A stretch of DNA of 64,000 nt from Mariniflexile jejuense. Its GTDB lineage: Bacteria; Bacteroidota; Bacteroidia; Flavobacteriales; Flavobacteriaceae. Below, in pieces: positions 34,901 through 43,320 of the stretch. The DNA lies in contig NZ_JBHTJI010000001.1 in the NCBI RefSeq assembly GCF_042675665.1, positions 1,178,001 through 1,242,000 of the forward strand, given 5' to 3'. Numbering within the stretch: the first letter of the stretch is position 1; every line of letters starts with the position of its first letter. The notes below the pieces were generated by a model. That model worked only from the letters and a program-made list of their open reading frames with translations. It was not told where the DNA came from and searched no databases. The translations under genes and the position numbers were made by a program.

Positions 34901-35881
34901 CCAAATACGAACATCATCTAAACTTCCATTAAATAATCTATTGGTATCTTCAAGATTTTCTCCTAATGCTACACTTATAAAGTTACTTGGTAAGGAAAGA
35001 CCTCCATAATACGGATTTTTCTCTAAAACTCCATCTAAAAATAATTTAAAATCTGAATTATTGAAAACAACAGCACAATGATGCCAATCATTATCTTCTA
35101 TTGTACTTGTTGAAACAACACCTGCCCAACTAACTTGAAATATAATTTTCCCCGAAGGAACTATACTAACATTCCATGCGTTTCCTTTTGATAAAAAAGT
35201 TTGATTAGTTGATATATTAGTATAGTCTGCTAATTTAAACCAGAATTCTAATGTAAAAGCATTGCTACTAAAGTTAAAATCATTTTGATTCGGTAAAACA
35301 ACATAATCATCTATACCATCAAAACTAAGATTCGATGCAGCAACAGGTGTTACAGTTGGAGTTACATAGGTTTTAAATCTAAAATCTACATTTTCTAACG
35401 CAGCTGTAGAAAACGAACCCCCATTAGAACTTAAATAAGCTTCTCCATTTGCATAAGAATTACTAGAAGTATATACCCAAGAAAGTAAGCTAGAAGCATT
35501 ACTTAAAACAATAGTGTACATTGAACCTTGTGTAATTGTAATATTTAGCGACGATACATCAACAGTATATTCTCCAAAAGAAGAACTTACAAATGTTAAT
35601 GGCAATGTACCTAATAAAGTACCTGAATTACCACTACCTTCATAAATTGAAAAGTCGAGCGTTGTACCTGCTGATAAGATATTTAAATCTAATTTAATTT
35701 GATTTAAAGTACCAGCTACATCGGCGGTATAACTTTGACCAAGAATTCCTTGATTACTTGATTGCTCGATTGCTAAATTTGTTCCTGTTGATGTTACCCA
35801 ATTAGACTGGTCTAATACCTGTGCATTGGATAAGAAACAAATTGAGAAAACTAATAATAAAAAGTAAAGTTTTTGTTTCAT
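31922..35881 (-). CDS. Large T9SS-secreted LamG-domain protein with three internal repeats
   Basis: 1319 residues. Signal peptide (1-20); an N-terminal beta domain (22-172); a LamG/concanavalin-like domain (about 183-345); two Ig-like segments (405-480 and 482-560, each with an NGCES motif); three repeats of about 140 residues (564-703, 704-877, 878-1015) opening with PPANDxC and TVGT and carrying DxWYTxxxPASG and GDCNNL; a second LamG domain (about 1020-1175); and a type A T9SS sorting domain (about 1243-1319, LYPNPVNDNLYIEV). Secretion to the surface or medium is clear. A role in adhesion or glycan binding is inference. Repeat 2 carries a Gly-rich insertion of about 33 residues. No enzyme domain is visible. 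Confidence 0.9.
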   Translation of the reverse strand: MKQKLYFLLLVFSICFLSNAQVLDQSNWVTSTGTNLAIEQSSNQGILGQSYTADVAGTLNQIKLDLNILSAGTTLDFSIYEGSGNSGTLLGTLPLTFVSSSFGEYTVDVSSLNITITQGSMYTIVLSNASSLLSWVYTSSNSYANGEAYLSSNGGSFSTAALENVDFRFKTYVTPTVTPVAASNLSFDGIDDYVVLPNQNDFNFSSNAFTLEFWFKLADYTNISTNQTFLSKGNAWNVSIVPSGKIIFQVSWAGVVSTSTIEDNDWHHCAVVFNNSDFKLFLDGVLEKNPYYGGLSLPSNFISVALGENLEDTNRLFNGSLDDVRIWNIARTNSQIQGAFSCELNGNETGLMAYYKFNTGNDGLNNNDILALNDNSTNNYNGTFTNFALNGLTSNFRSNSILTSGVTIPAAPVAQAQIECLLTGADLTPVPSETVKWYYSPFSSATLDENTTLYNGTLYYAVVNANGCESEKTEVQIDIFDAPQVTSPIAYQINASASPLTAISDGTGLLWYTSMTGGVGSTTAPTPSTSALGSTVYWVASTNNNGCESINRASIEVFVTPPPPANDDCSGGVALTVGTTQTSNAVTVNLGGATNSSTAPEPDCGGYEGGDVWYTTIVPASGNLVVKTFGTNPNDDWNTVLEVYNGDCNNLQYIDCNNDDSNSDFSKLQLSGLTPSETIYIRVFENYTSYSNATFQISAYELLPPANDECLGGTMLTVGTNRASNAVTVNLGGATDSSSAPSPNCSGYNGGDTWYTAVVPASGNLTVETFGFNTEDYLDSVIELYIGDCNNLTYLDCADGGGDNGFSKLELSDLTPGETISIRVWEYSQNFGGGEGEGGFPVVVKSGNTTKKTTSNQAYNESFSEAIFQISVYELIPPANDECTGGIALTVGTTRTSNAETVNLEGATYSYSAPTPDCDGSDVADVWYTTVIPASGYLTVETFGLNTNDDWDTVIEVYTGDCNNLTYVDCADYGGDNGFSKLELSGLTPNEVLYIRAWEYGEVPSNAMFKIAVYDATNSPHAIRINDYEETLTIDHNALFDLTNEITVESYVKLIDYESYAPIVFKAEDESFDNGWLLELEDEKVVFYPHGYSNLGVTSATNLELHTTYHIAATYDGTTAKIYINGVLDASETLTLGNITNNTYPVVIGSDAVSYYAAAEIDLVKIWNIVRTESEIQSTMNTCIPSGTSGLIAQYDFEEAPLSTTFIDNSGNNLNGTYSNMEYFDWTFGTTCGTLSVSKTRIENDIKLYPNPVNDNLYIEVKALTNVSVQVLDINGRQITEKKLVGSKNMLDTSKLQSGIYLINIKSDQGRITKKLVKN

Positions 35882-35906
35882 GATTTGGGTTTAAAAATTA
35901 CAGAAA

Positions 35907-35914
35907 CAAAACTA
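35907..35914 (-). promoter_or_regulatory. -7 element of the LamG protein gene
   Basis: Minus-strand TAGTTTTG matches TAnnTTTG, 26 bases before the ATG. Three CGAT-containing half-sites lie upstream (starting at 35942, 35980 and 36000) and may bind a regulator. Confidence 0.4.
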
Positions 35915-36034
35915 TGTATATAAAAACTTTATAATATATCCCGATAAGACATAAAACATCCTTAAAAGACATATTTTATCGATTATAAGCAAAATAAATC
36001 GATATAAAGACTAAAATTTACTTTTAAAATAATA

Positions 36035-37117
36035 CTATTCTTTCTTTTTTATTTTGGATGGTAACTGGTTATTATACTTTTTAAAAGCCGATGAAAACTT
36101 ACTTACATTCTCATAATCAAACCGTTGAGACAACTCTTTAATTGTTAAATTATTTTCTTGTAATAGCTTAAAAGCTAATTTCATCTGTTTTTGTTGATAA
36201 TATTTAAAGATTGATGAATTAAAAACTAATTTAAAATCATGTTTTAACTTAGTTGGAGAGATATTGAATTTTTTTGATAAATAATCGATACCACAAAACT
36301 TTAAATACAAATTACTTAGTAAAAACTGTTCTACTTTTTCAACCTTTAAAATATCTTCTTTGTTAAGTTTATAAAACTCTGTGCTGTCTTTTTCTTTGTC
36401 TTTATCTGAAACTAAATTGAAAAAAAGTTTAAAAAACTGATAGGATAACCGTTTTAATTCAAATAAATCCAGAATATCAACAGATTCAAAAACAGCAATA
36501 AACTCGTTTAAATTACTTACAAATTCTTCTTGTTTAAAATGATAATTAAGGTATTCTATGTTATCATTTAAAAATAGTTCCTTTACTTCATTATTAACCA
36601 ACCCAGAATTAATGATATTTTTTTTAACCCAAGCCTCTTCTACTAAAAAAAGAACAATGTTTTCTTTAGAACCTTTAAAATGCGAAAACAAAAATTCCTT
36701 TTGTGGTTTTACAAGTGTGATGGAATAATTTTGAATTTTATATTCTTGAAATTCATAAAAGTTTGTTTGGTACTCGTTTTCTATTTTATTAAACGTTAAA
36801 TAGTAAAAGGTTGCAGGCGAATGCTTATCATAAAATGGCTTATAAACAATATTATTTTTGTAGTAAAAATTGTTGTACATAATCCACAAACCTTCTTCTA
36901 ACTCTGCATATCTTATGGTAGTTTCGAAAAATGGTGTGTTTGAATGAAATGTTTGAGTACTTATATTGTGTGTTACAAATGGCATTTTTGAACAACTCTC
37001 AATAATTATTTGAGGAGAATTAGAAAGATATGATATTTGAAAAAAACCGTCTTTATATGTAAAAAAACTTTGTTTAACTAAATTAAACCAGTTATTAATT
37101 CTTTTTGTTACCGTCAC
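36035..37117 (-). CDS. AraC-family transcriptional regulator
   Basis: 360 residues. The C-terminal 95 residues hold the two helix-turn-helix motifs of AraC proteins: CGIDYLSKKFNISPTKLKHD and LTIKELSQRFDYENVSKFSS followed by FKKYNNQLPSKIKK. The N-terminal 250 residues match no sensor domain I can name. There is no membrane segment, so it is a cytoplasmic DNA binder with an unknown signal. It follows the GATase-like gene by 11 bases, and the T9SS LamG gene lies 153 bases downstream, a plausible target. Confidence 0.87.
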   Translation of the reverse strand: MTVTKRINNWFNLVKQSFFTYKDGFFQISYLSNSPQIIIESCSKMPFVTHNISTQTFHSNTPFFETTIRYAELEEGLWIMYNNFYYKNNIVYKPFYDKHSPATFYYLTFNKIENEYQTNFYEFQEYKIQNYSITLVKPQKEFLFSHFKGSKENIVLFLVEEAWVKKNIINSGLVNNEVKELFLNDNIEYLNYHFKQEEFVSNLNEFIAVFESVDILDLFELKRLSYQFFKLFFNLVSDKDKEKDSTEFYKLNKEDILKVEKVEQFLLSNLYLKFCGIDYLSKKFNISPTKLKHDFKLVFNSSIFKYYQQKQMKLAFKLLQENNLTIKELSQRFDYENVSKFSSAFKKYNNQLPSKIKKKE

Positions 37118-37128
37118 TTATTACTATT

Positions 37129-38421
37129 TTATGTTTTTTGCTTCTTCTTTCTTGCTGCTGGGAATAAAATATTATTCAAAATTAATCGATATCCTGGAGA
37201 AGTAGGATGTAAATCGAGTTCGGTTTTTGAATCTCCTACTCTATGTTGATAATCTTCAGGATCGTGACCGCCATAAAATGTAAAAAACCCTTTTCCTTTA
37301 ATACCATGAATGTATTTAGCTTCTCCATTAGATTTGGTTTCACCCAAAACTAACACACTTGATTTAATTTCGTCTCTAGTAAACGATGTTGTTTGTCCCA
37401 TAAACCCTTTTACTAAAGCTGTGTGGTTTTGGCATAACATAGTTGGTATTGGATCCCATTTTGCTGAAAAATCCATTAAAGAAAAATAATCGGAAGTTTT
37501 AGAAACCATACGTTTTTGAGTCATATCAATTGAAGAAAACTCATAAATCATGGGGTTTCGTTCTAATATATAATTGGTAAACGCAAAGGTTTTATTATAA
37601 TCAATTTTATTTTGATAACCAGAATCGCTACCATCGCCATCAAACATGGGTTCGCAAATATCTATACCTTCGGCTGATAAAGCAATATCAAAACTATCAG
37701 TTGCGCTACACATAGCAAACATAAAACCACCTCCTATAACATAATCTCTAATTTTTAAAGCAACTGCTAACTTTTCATCTGAAACTTTATTATAACCAAG
37801 TTTAATAGCTAAAGCTTCAGCTTCTTTTTTTTCTTCAATATACCAAGATGCTGCTCGGTAAGCGCCATAAAATTTACCATATTGTCCTGTAAAATCTTCA
37901 TGGTGTAAGTGTAACCAGTCGAATGCTAAAAGTCCATCATTTAAAACTTCTTCATCATAAACGGTTTCATAAGGAATTTCTGCGTATTGCAAAACCATTG
38001 TTACGGCATCATCCCAAGGCAACTTACCTTTTGGGGTATATACTGCTATTTTAGGTGCTTTTTCTAAAATAACAGCTTCCATATTTTGGCTAGGGCTACT
38101 TATATCTTCCAAAATACTTTCAGTTTTAGCATCTGAAAGTACTTCAAATGAAATACCTCTTATTTGGCATTCTCGTTGAATTTCTTGGGTATCTGGTAAT
38201 AGAAAAGAACCACCACGATAGTTTAATAACCATTTTACTTTAAGCTCTTTGCTAAGCGTCCAATAGGTTAAACCGTAAGCTTTTAAGTGGTTTTTTTGGC
38301 TATCAGCATCCATAGGAATAAGAATGTAGGATGCGAAAGCACTATAATTAATAATGAAAAATGAAAAAATAATAATGAGTTTTCTCGTATTCAATGAAAA
38401 TGCGTATTTCAAATTAGACAA
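37129..38421 (-). CDS. Secreted GATase-like protein, often mislabelled asparagine synthetase B
   Basis: 430 residues with an N-terminal hydrophobic segment (about 13-30, ending SAFAS) that looks like a signal peptide. The region LLNYRGGSFLLPDT, LHLHHEDFTG, and GGGFMFAMCSATDSFD with HGIKGKGFFTFYGGHDPE resembles the ThuA/class I glutamine amidotransferase-like fold, with Cys in MCSATD at a nucleophile-like position. As I recall, flavobacterial homologues carry the label asparagine synthetase B, but no N-terminal Cys2 amidotransferase or synthetase domain is present, so I reject that function. The true role is unknown. It is 11 bases from the AraC gene and probably co-transcribed. Confidence 0.75.
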   Translation of the reverse strand: MSNLKYAFSLNTRKLIIIFSFFIINYSAFASYILIPMDADSQKNHLKAYGLTYWTLSKELKVKWLLNYRGGSFLLPDTQEIQRECQIRGISFEVLSDAKTESILEDISSPSQNMEAVILEKAPKIAVYTPKGKLPWDDAVTMVLQYAEIPYETVYDEEVLNDGLLAFDWLHLHHEDFTGQYGKFYGAYRAASWYIEEKKEAEALAIKLGYNKVSDEKLAVALKIRDYVIGGGFMFAMCSATDSFDIALSAEGIDICEPMFDGDGSDSGYQNKIDYNKTFAFTNYILERNPMIYEFSSIDMTQKRMVSKTSDYFSLMDFSAKWDPIPTMLCQNHTALVKGFMGQTTSFTRDEIKSSVLVLGETKSNGEAKYIHGIKGKGFFTFYGGHDPEDYQHRVGDSKTELDLHPTSPGYRLILNNILFPAARKKKQKT

Positions 38422-38474
38422 GAAAGATACTTAATTTTTTCTCCTTTCCGAATTGGTTTAACAGAAGATTAGAT

Positions 38475-40016
38475 TTAAAACGGTACATCATTATCATCGT
38501 CGTCATTAAACGAACTACCAAATGCTTGGTCTGGACTTGCTTTAAAGGCATCTGTTTTAAACGTATCATCATTGGCTGCTGCATTCATTTTAGAATGAAA
38601 CTCAAAAGGTGAATCAAAATCATCTAAATTATCAAACTTACCTAAATGCCCAATAAATTTCAATCGAATGTTTTCTAAACCACCATTACGGTGTTTTGCT
38701 ACAATAAACTCGCCTTGACCTTCAGTTGGTGAACGCTCTTCATCATCCCATTCGTCAATTTTATAGTATTCTGGTCTGTAAATAAAGCTCACAATATCCG
38801 CATCTTGTTCAATAGCACCAGATTCACGTAAATCTGAAAGCAATGGGCGTTTACTACCACCACGCGTTTCAACAGCACGTGATAATTGTGAAAGTGCTAT
38901 AACAGGAACATTTAACTCTTTTGCTAAGGCTTTAAGGTTTCTAGAAATCATAGAAATTTCCTGTTCACGGTTACCTCCATGGTTACTACCACCCGTCATT
39001 AATTGTAAATAATCAATCATGATAAGTTTAATACCATGTTGTGATGAAAGTCGGCGCGCTTTTGCACGTAAATCGAAAATAGAAAGCGATGGTGTATCAT
39101 CAATAAAAAGTGGCGCTTTTTCTAAACCTTTAACTTTTACATTAAGTTGTTCCCACTCGTGTTTTTCAAGTTTCCCTGTTCTTAATTTTTCTGAAGACAA
39201 ACCTGTTTCACTTGAAATTAAACGGGTAATTAGCTGTACGGAAGCCATCTCCAAAGAGAAAAAAGCTACTGGTATATTTTGGTCAACCGCAATATTTCTT
39301 GCCATAGACAAGGTTAATGCCGTTTTACCCATACCAGGACGTGCTGCTATGATAATTAAATCGGATGGTTGCCAACCTGATGTTAATTTATCTAATTTAG
39401 TAAAACCAGTAGGAATACCACTTAAACCTTCTTTATTAGAAATTTCTTCAATTTTCTTTTTTGCTTGAATTACTAAATCTTGAGCAGTTTCACTCGATTT
39501 TTTAATATTCCCTTGGGTAACTTCGTATAGTTTTGATTCAGCAGCGTCTAATAAATCAAAAACATCCTTTGTTTCATCATAAGAATCTTCAATTATTTCA
39601 CTTGAAATTTTTATTAAACTACGTTGAATAAACTTCTGCAAAATAATACGTGCATGAAACTCGATATGCGCTGATGATGATACTTTTTGCGTTAATGAAA
39701 TTAGATAAAAACTACCTCCAGCAAATTCTAATTTAGCATTCTTTTTTAATTGGGAAGAAACCGTTAATAAGTCAATTGGTTCACTATTTTCAAACAACTG
39801 AAATATAGCTTGGAATATGTGTTGATGTGCTTCTTTATAAAAAGCATCAGGACTTAAAATATCAATAACTTCATCAACTCCTTTTTTATCAATCATCATA
39901 GCACCCAACACAACCTCTTCTAAATCAAGGGCTTGAGGTGGTATTTTTCCTTTTTCAAGACTGATTAAGGTGCTTTTATCTACTTTATATCCTTTAATTT
40001 GGTCGGGTTGCTTCAT
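38475..40016 (-). CDS. dnaB: Replicative DNA helicase
   Basis: 513 residues. A hexameric 5'-3' helicase at the replication fork. The N-terminal DnaB domain (about 25-130, PPQALDLEEVVLGAMM) and linker are followed by the RecA-like core (about 195-470): Walker A ARPGMGKTAL, FFSLEMASVQLITRLIS, Walker B LIMIDYLQLM, arginine-finger region HRNGGLENI. An acidic tail (FNDDDDNDVPF) ends the protein. No intein interrupts the core. A monocistronic-looking gene with a 167-base spacer upstream. Confidence 0.97.
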   Translation of the reverse strand: MKQPDQIKGYKVDKSTLISLEKGKIPPQALDLEEVVLGAMMIDKKGVDEVIDILSPDAFYKEAHQHIFQAIFQLFENSEPIDLLTVSSQLKKNAKLEFAGGSFYLISLTQKVSSSAHIEFHARIILQKFIQRSLIKISSEIIEDSYDETKDVFDLLDAAESKLYEVTQGNIKKSSETAQDLVIQAKKKIEEISNKEGLSGIPTGFTKLDKLTSGWQPSDLIIIAARPGMGKTALTLSMARNIAVDQNIPVAFFSLEMASVQLITRLISSETGLSSEKLRTGKLEKHEWEQLNVKVKGLEKAPLFIDDTPSLSIFDLRAKARRLSSQHGIKLIMIDYLQLMTGGSNHGGNREQEISMISRNLKALAKELNVPVIALSQLSRAVETRGGSKRPLLSDLRESGAIEQDADIVSFIYRPEYYKIDEWDDEERSPTEGQGEFIVAKHRNGGLENIRLKFIGHLGKFDNLDDFDSPFEFHSKMNAAANDDTFKTDAFKASPDQAFGSSFNDDDDNDVPF

Positions 40017-40131
40017 AACTGCGAAAGTAACTAAAAAGTAATTGTTTTTAATTAAAAATTAAGGTGTGATTGTTAACTAGTCGTTAACATTTTAACTGTT
40101 AATAACTTACAAATATTGTGAATAACGCAAA

Positions 40132-40160
40132 AAAAACTGAAACTTTAGGTTTCAGTTTTT
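40132..40160 (-). terminator. Intrinsic terminator after accA
   Basis: Perfect 11-bp stem AAAAACTGAAA/TTTCAGTTTTT (40132-40142 with 40150-40160) and 7-nt loop, 24 bases beyond the accA stop. A T-run follows on the minus strand. Confidence 0.8.
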
Positions 40161-40184
40161 AGTATGTTGTATGTTATTAAAGTG

Positions 40185-41138
40185 TTAGCCTTTAAATACA
40201 CCCATATTAGAGTATTTATCCATACGTTTTGCAACTAAATCTTTTGGTGATAAGTTTTTTAGTTCGTTGAATGATTTTTCAATAGCATTACTAACAGCTA
40301 AAAATGTTTTTTCTCTATCTCTATGAGCACCACCAAGTGGTTCTTTTATAATTTCATCAACAAGCTTTTGTTTTTTCATATCAATAGCTGTTAATTTTAA
40401 AGCTTCAGCAGCTTGTTCTTTAAATTCCCAACTACGCCATAAAATAGATGAACACGATTCTGGTGAAATTACAGAATACCAAGTGTTTTCAAGCATTAAA
40501 ACTACATCGCCTACTCCAATACCTAATGCGCCACCAGAAGCACCTTCACCTACAATAATAGTAATAATTGGCACTTTTAATCTGGTCATTTCTAAAATAT
40601 TTCTTGCTATAGCTTCACCTTGTCCGCGCTCTTCGGCTTCTAAACCAGGATAAGCACCAGGAGTATCAATAAGTGTTACAACTGGAATACCAAATTTTTC
40701 GGCAGATTTCATTAAGCGCAATGCCTTTCTATACCCTTCTGGGTTTGCCATACCAAAATTTCTATATTGGCGTGTTTTAGTATTGTATCCTTTTTGTTGG
40801 CCTATAAACATAAAACTTTGGTCGCCAATTTTACCTAAACCACCAATCATTGCTTTATCATCTTTAAAGCTTCGGTCGCCATGCAATTCTAAAAACGATT
40901 CGCCACAAATAGCACGAATATAATCTAACACATAAGGTCTATCAGGATGGCGAGACATTTGTACACGCTGCCATGGTGTTAAGTTTTTATATATTTCTTT
41001 TTGAGTATCTGCTAATTTTTTCTCAATATTAGTACACGTTTCAGTTACATCTACTTCACTTTCTTCACCAATTACTTTACATTTCTGCAATTGGTCTTCT
41101 AATTCTTTTATTGGGAGTTCAAATTCTAAGTATTCCAT
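40185..41138 (-). CDS. accA: Acetyl-CoA carboxylase carboxyltransferase subunit alpha
   Basis: 317 residues, normal length. With AccD it transfers the carboxyl group from biotin to acetyl-CoA, the first step of fatty acid synthesis. Features: LTPWQRVQMSRHPDRPYVLD, FLELHGDRSFKDD, IGQQKGYNTKTRQYRNFGMA, DTPGAYPGLEAEERGQGEAI and GEGASGGALGIGVGD (oxyanion loop of the crotonase fold). The zinc finger lies in AccD, not here. It is preceded by a -7 box and followed by a terminator, so it appears to be a single-gene unit. Confidence 0.97.
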   Translation of the reverse strand: MEYLEFELPIKELEDQLQKCKVIGEESEVDVTETCTNIEKKLADTQKEIYKNLTPWQRVQMSRHPDRPYVLDYIRAICGESFLELHGDRSFKDDKAMIGGLGKIGDQSFMFIGQQKGYNTKTRQYRNFGMANPEGYRKALRLMKSAEKFGIPVVTLIDTPGAYPGLEAEERGQGEAIARNILEMTRLKVPIITIIVGEGASGGALGIGVGDVVLMLENTWYSVISPESCSSILWRSWEFKEQAAEALKLTAIDMKKQKLVDEIIKEPLGGAHRDREKTFLAVSNAIEKSFNELKNLSPKDLVAKRMDKYSNMGVFKG

Positions 41139-41176
41139 GAGAATTTTGTTTTGGCTATTAATCTTAAGTTAGTGTA

Positions 41177-41184
41177 CAAACCTA
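41177..41184 (-). promoter_or_regulatory. -7 element of accA
   Basis: Minus-strand TAGGTTTG matches TAnnTTTG, about 40 bases before the accA ATG. No TTG at the expected -33 position. Confidence 0.42.
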
Positions 41185-41296
41185 CATATTTTTTCATTTT
41201 AAATTAAGAAAAATCTAAAAATGTTGGTTCCGTTTAATTGAATACAAAAATAAGCATTCTTAAATAAATTGTAAAAACTTTGTTTTTAATATAACA

Positions 41297-42193
41297 TTAG
41301 GTAAACCTTCGTTTTAACAATCGTATATTTTTAAGGATTGCATTTAACAATACCGTGGTGATTATGATTATAGCACCATAATAAAAAGATGTACTCATTG
41401 ATTCTTTCTCAGGAAATAGTAAAACAGCTAAAATAATACCATAAATAGGTTCCATATTATAACTTAAAACTACTGTGTACGGACTAATGACTTTCATAAC
41501 ATGTACTGCTGCAATAAAAGCGTAGGCTGTACAAATAGATGCTAAAATGAATAAATAACTAAAATCTGGCGTGCTTAAACTAAAAAACGCTGTTGAAAAA
41601 CCACCGCCAAAAACTAAAATATAAATTGAAATGAAGAAAACACCACTTAAAAATTCATAAAAAGAAATAACTGTTGCTGAATGTTTTTTTAAAAAATTAC
41701 CATTTAGCACAGCAAAAAGTGAAGAAAAAAATGCTGATGCGATGCCTAATATAATACCAGTAATATATTTTATTTCGCTTTTTGTAATAATAAAAACACC
41801 AATTATAACAATAACTCCAAACAAAATTTCATACCAAATAATACGGCGTTTATAAATTATAGGTTCTATTAAAGAAGCAAAAAAAGCTCCACAAGAAAAA
41901 ACAGAAAGTGTTATTGATACGTTTGAAACATCTATAGCACCAAAAAAAGTAATCCAATGTAGCGCTATAATGATGCCACCTATAGATAACCTAACTAGTT
42001 CCTTTGGACTAATTTTTATATCAATTTTAGCTATTTTAATATAAATAAGCACTAAAATAGAAGCCATTAGCATACGAAACCAAACTAATGGAATAGCCGT
42101 AATAGTTATTATTTCGCCTAAAATAGCGGTGAAACCAGCTATAAAAACTAAGAAATGAAGGTGAACATGATTTTTTATTTTAACGCTTAGCAT
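41297..42193 (-). CDS. EamA/DMT family transporter
   Basis: 298 residues with ten hydrophobic segments in two EamA halves (about 10-140 and 150-290); each half ends with a Pro/Glu-containing motif (SLIEPIIYKR and YNMEPIYGIILA) typical of drug/metabolite transporters. Inner membrane export of a metabolite is likely, with the substrate unknown. Its start overlaps the end of the LptF/LptG-type gene by 14 bases, so the two are translated from one mRNA, though a functional link is not evident. Confidence 0.88.
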   Translation of the reverse strand: MLSVKIKNHVHLHFLVFIAGFTAILGEIITITAIPLVWFRMLMASILVLIYIKIAKIDIKISPKELVRLSIGGIIIALHWITFFGAIDVSNVSITLSVFSCGAFFASLIEPIIYKRRIIWYEILFGVIVIIGVFIITKSEIKYITGIILGIASAFFSSLFAVLNGNFLKKHSATVISFYEFLSGVFFISIYILVFGGGFSTAFFSLSTPDFSYLFILASICTAYAFIAAVHVMKVISPYTVVLSYNMEPIYGIILAVLLFPEKESMSTSFYYGAIIIITTVLLNAILKNIRLLKRRFT

Positions 42194-43262
42194 TTTGTAG
42201 AAGATAAATGGCTAAAATTCCAAAAATAACGTTTGGAAACCAAACAGCTACTAAGGGAGAAAAATCGGATTGTTCGGCCATTACACCGAAAATTTTATCG
42301 AAAAAAACAAAAACCATAGCTATACAAATACCAACTGCCAAATTTACCCCCATACCACCACGACGCTTTATGGATGATACAGCCACTGCTATAATAGTAA
42401 GAATAAAAACGGAAACTGGTAAACTCCATTTTCTATAAAGCACTAATTTAAAACGCCCAACATTTGAAGAACCTCTGGCTTCTTCTTTAGCTATAAATCG
42501 TTTTAAATCGCCATACATTTTTGTTTCAGCGGCGTAAATAACTGGTATTAAATCATCTACATCAAAAGCAAAAAGTGTGTCTTTGGTTGGTTCAATTTCT
42601 AGTTCATCTTCATTTACTCCTACTTTGCGTTTTACGTAATTAACTAATCTGTAGGTAGTATCTTCTTCAACATATTTTATATTGCTTGACGTTATTTTAT
42701 ACTTAAGTTTATTTTTTTCAAAATGTTCTAAAGTAAAATTACTTCCGTTTTTATTAGCTACATCAAAACTGCTTACATAAATAATATCGTTATCATTAAT
42801 TTGCCTAAACACATTTTGATCGGTTTCTTCAAAAGCTGTTTTACCTTTTGTTAAGTACTTGTATCCAAAATCATTAAATCCTTCGCTGGCTTTAGGTGCT
42901 AAAAACAAGCCTAAAATTATTGATAGTATTGCTACTATTGAAGCACCTATCATATATGGACGTAAAAATCTAGAAAAAGATACACCAGAACTTAAAAATG
43001 CAATAACCTCGGTGTTATTAGCCAATTTTGAAGTAAACCAAATAACAGATAAGAATAAAAACAACGGAAATAATAAGTGTGCAAAGTAAATGGTGAAATC
43101 ATAAAAATAGATGAGTACTTCTCCTAATGGTACTTCATTTTCTAAAATTCTTCCTATTTTTTCTGCAAGATGTACCGTAATACCAATAGGCACAAAAAGT
43201 AGTAACATCATAAAAAATGTAAACAAATAACGTTTTAGTATGTACCAGTCTAGTATTTTCAA
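42180..43262 (-). CDS. LptF/LptG family lipopolysaccharide export permease
   Basis: 360 residues. Three N-terminal transmembrane segments (about 11-33, 53-75, 98-121), a periplasmic beta domain (about 125-270) and three C-terminal segments (about 278-358), the standard LptF/LptG layout. MKILDWYILKRYLFTFFMML and SSGVSFSRFLRPY are typical. With LptB it pulls LPS out of the inner membrane toward the Lpt bridge. I cannot separate LptF from LptG with certainty; the start resembles LptG. Linkage to tgt upstream is common in Bacteroidota. Confidence 0.9.
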   Translation of the reverse strand: MKILDWYILKRYLFTFFMMLLLFVPIGITVHLAEKIGRILENEVPLGEVLIYFYDFTIYFAHLLFPLFLFLSVIWFTSKLANNTEVIAFLSSGVSFSRFLRPYMIGASIVAILSIILGLFLAPKASEGFNDFGYKYLTKGKTAFEETDQNVFRQINDNDIIYVSSFDVANKNGSNFTLEHFEKNKLKYKITSSNIKYVEEDTTYRLVNYVKRKVGVNEDELEIEPTKDTLFAFDVDDLIPVIYAAETKMYGDLKRFIAKEEARGSSNVGRFKLVLYRKWSLPVSVFILTIIAVAVSSIKRRGGMGVNLAVGICIAMVFVFFDKIFGVMAEQSDFSPLVAVWFPNVIFGILAIYLLQNAKR

Positions 43263-43287
43263 TTTGGTATTTCGGTTGTTAGTGAAA

Positions 43288-43320
43288 TTAACTTTTAACT
43301 TTTAACTTTTAACTTTTAAC
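43288..43320 (-). repeat. GTTAAAA heptamer array in the tgt-lpt spacer
   Basis: On the minus strand there are four perfect GTTAAAA units (43320-43293) plus a partial unit, starting right after the tgt stop codon. The sense orientation and copy number match the array in the rpmI-rplT spacer at 30824. Confidence 0.85.

Noticed and set aside
38160..38421. Asparagine synthetase B function for the protein at 37129-38421
   Set aside because: No N-terminal nucleophile Cys2 domain and no ATP pyrophosphatase loop SGGxDS; the protein has a signal peptide instead.
39019..39468. 149-codon open frame on the plus strand opposite dnaB
   Set aside because: Antisense to the conserved helicase core; composition is that of a reverse-frame shadow.
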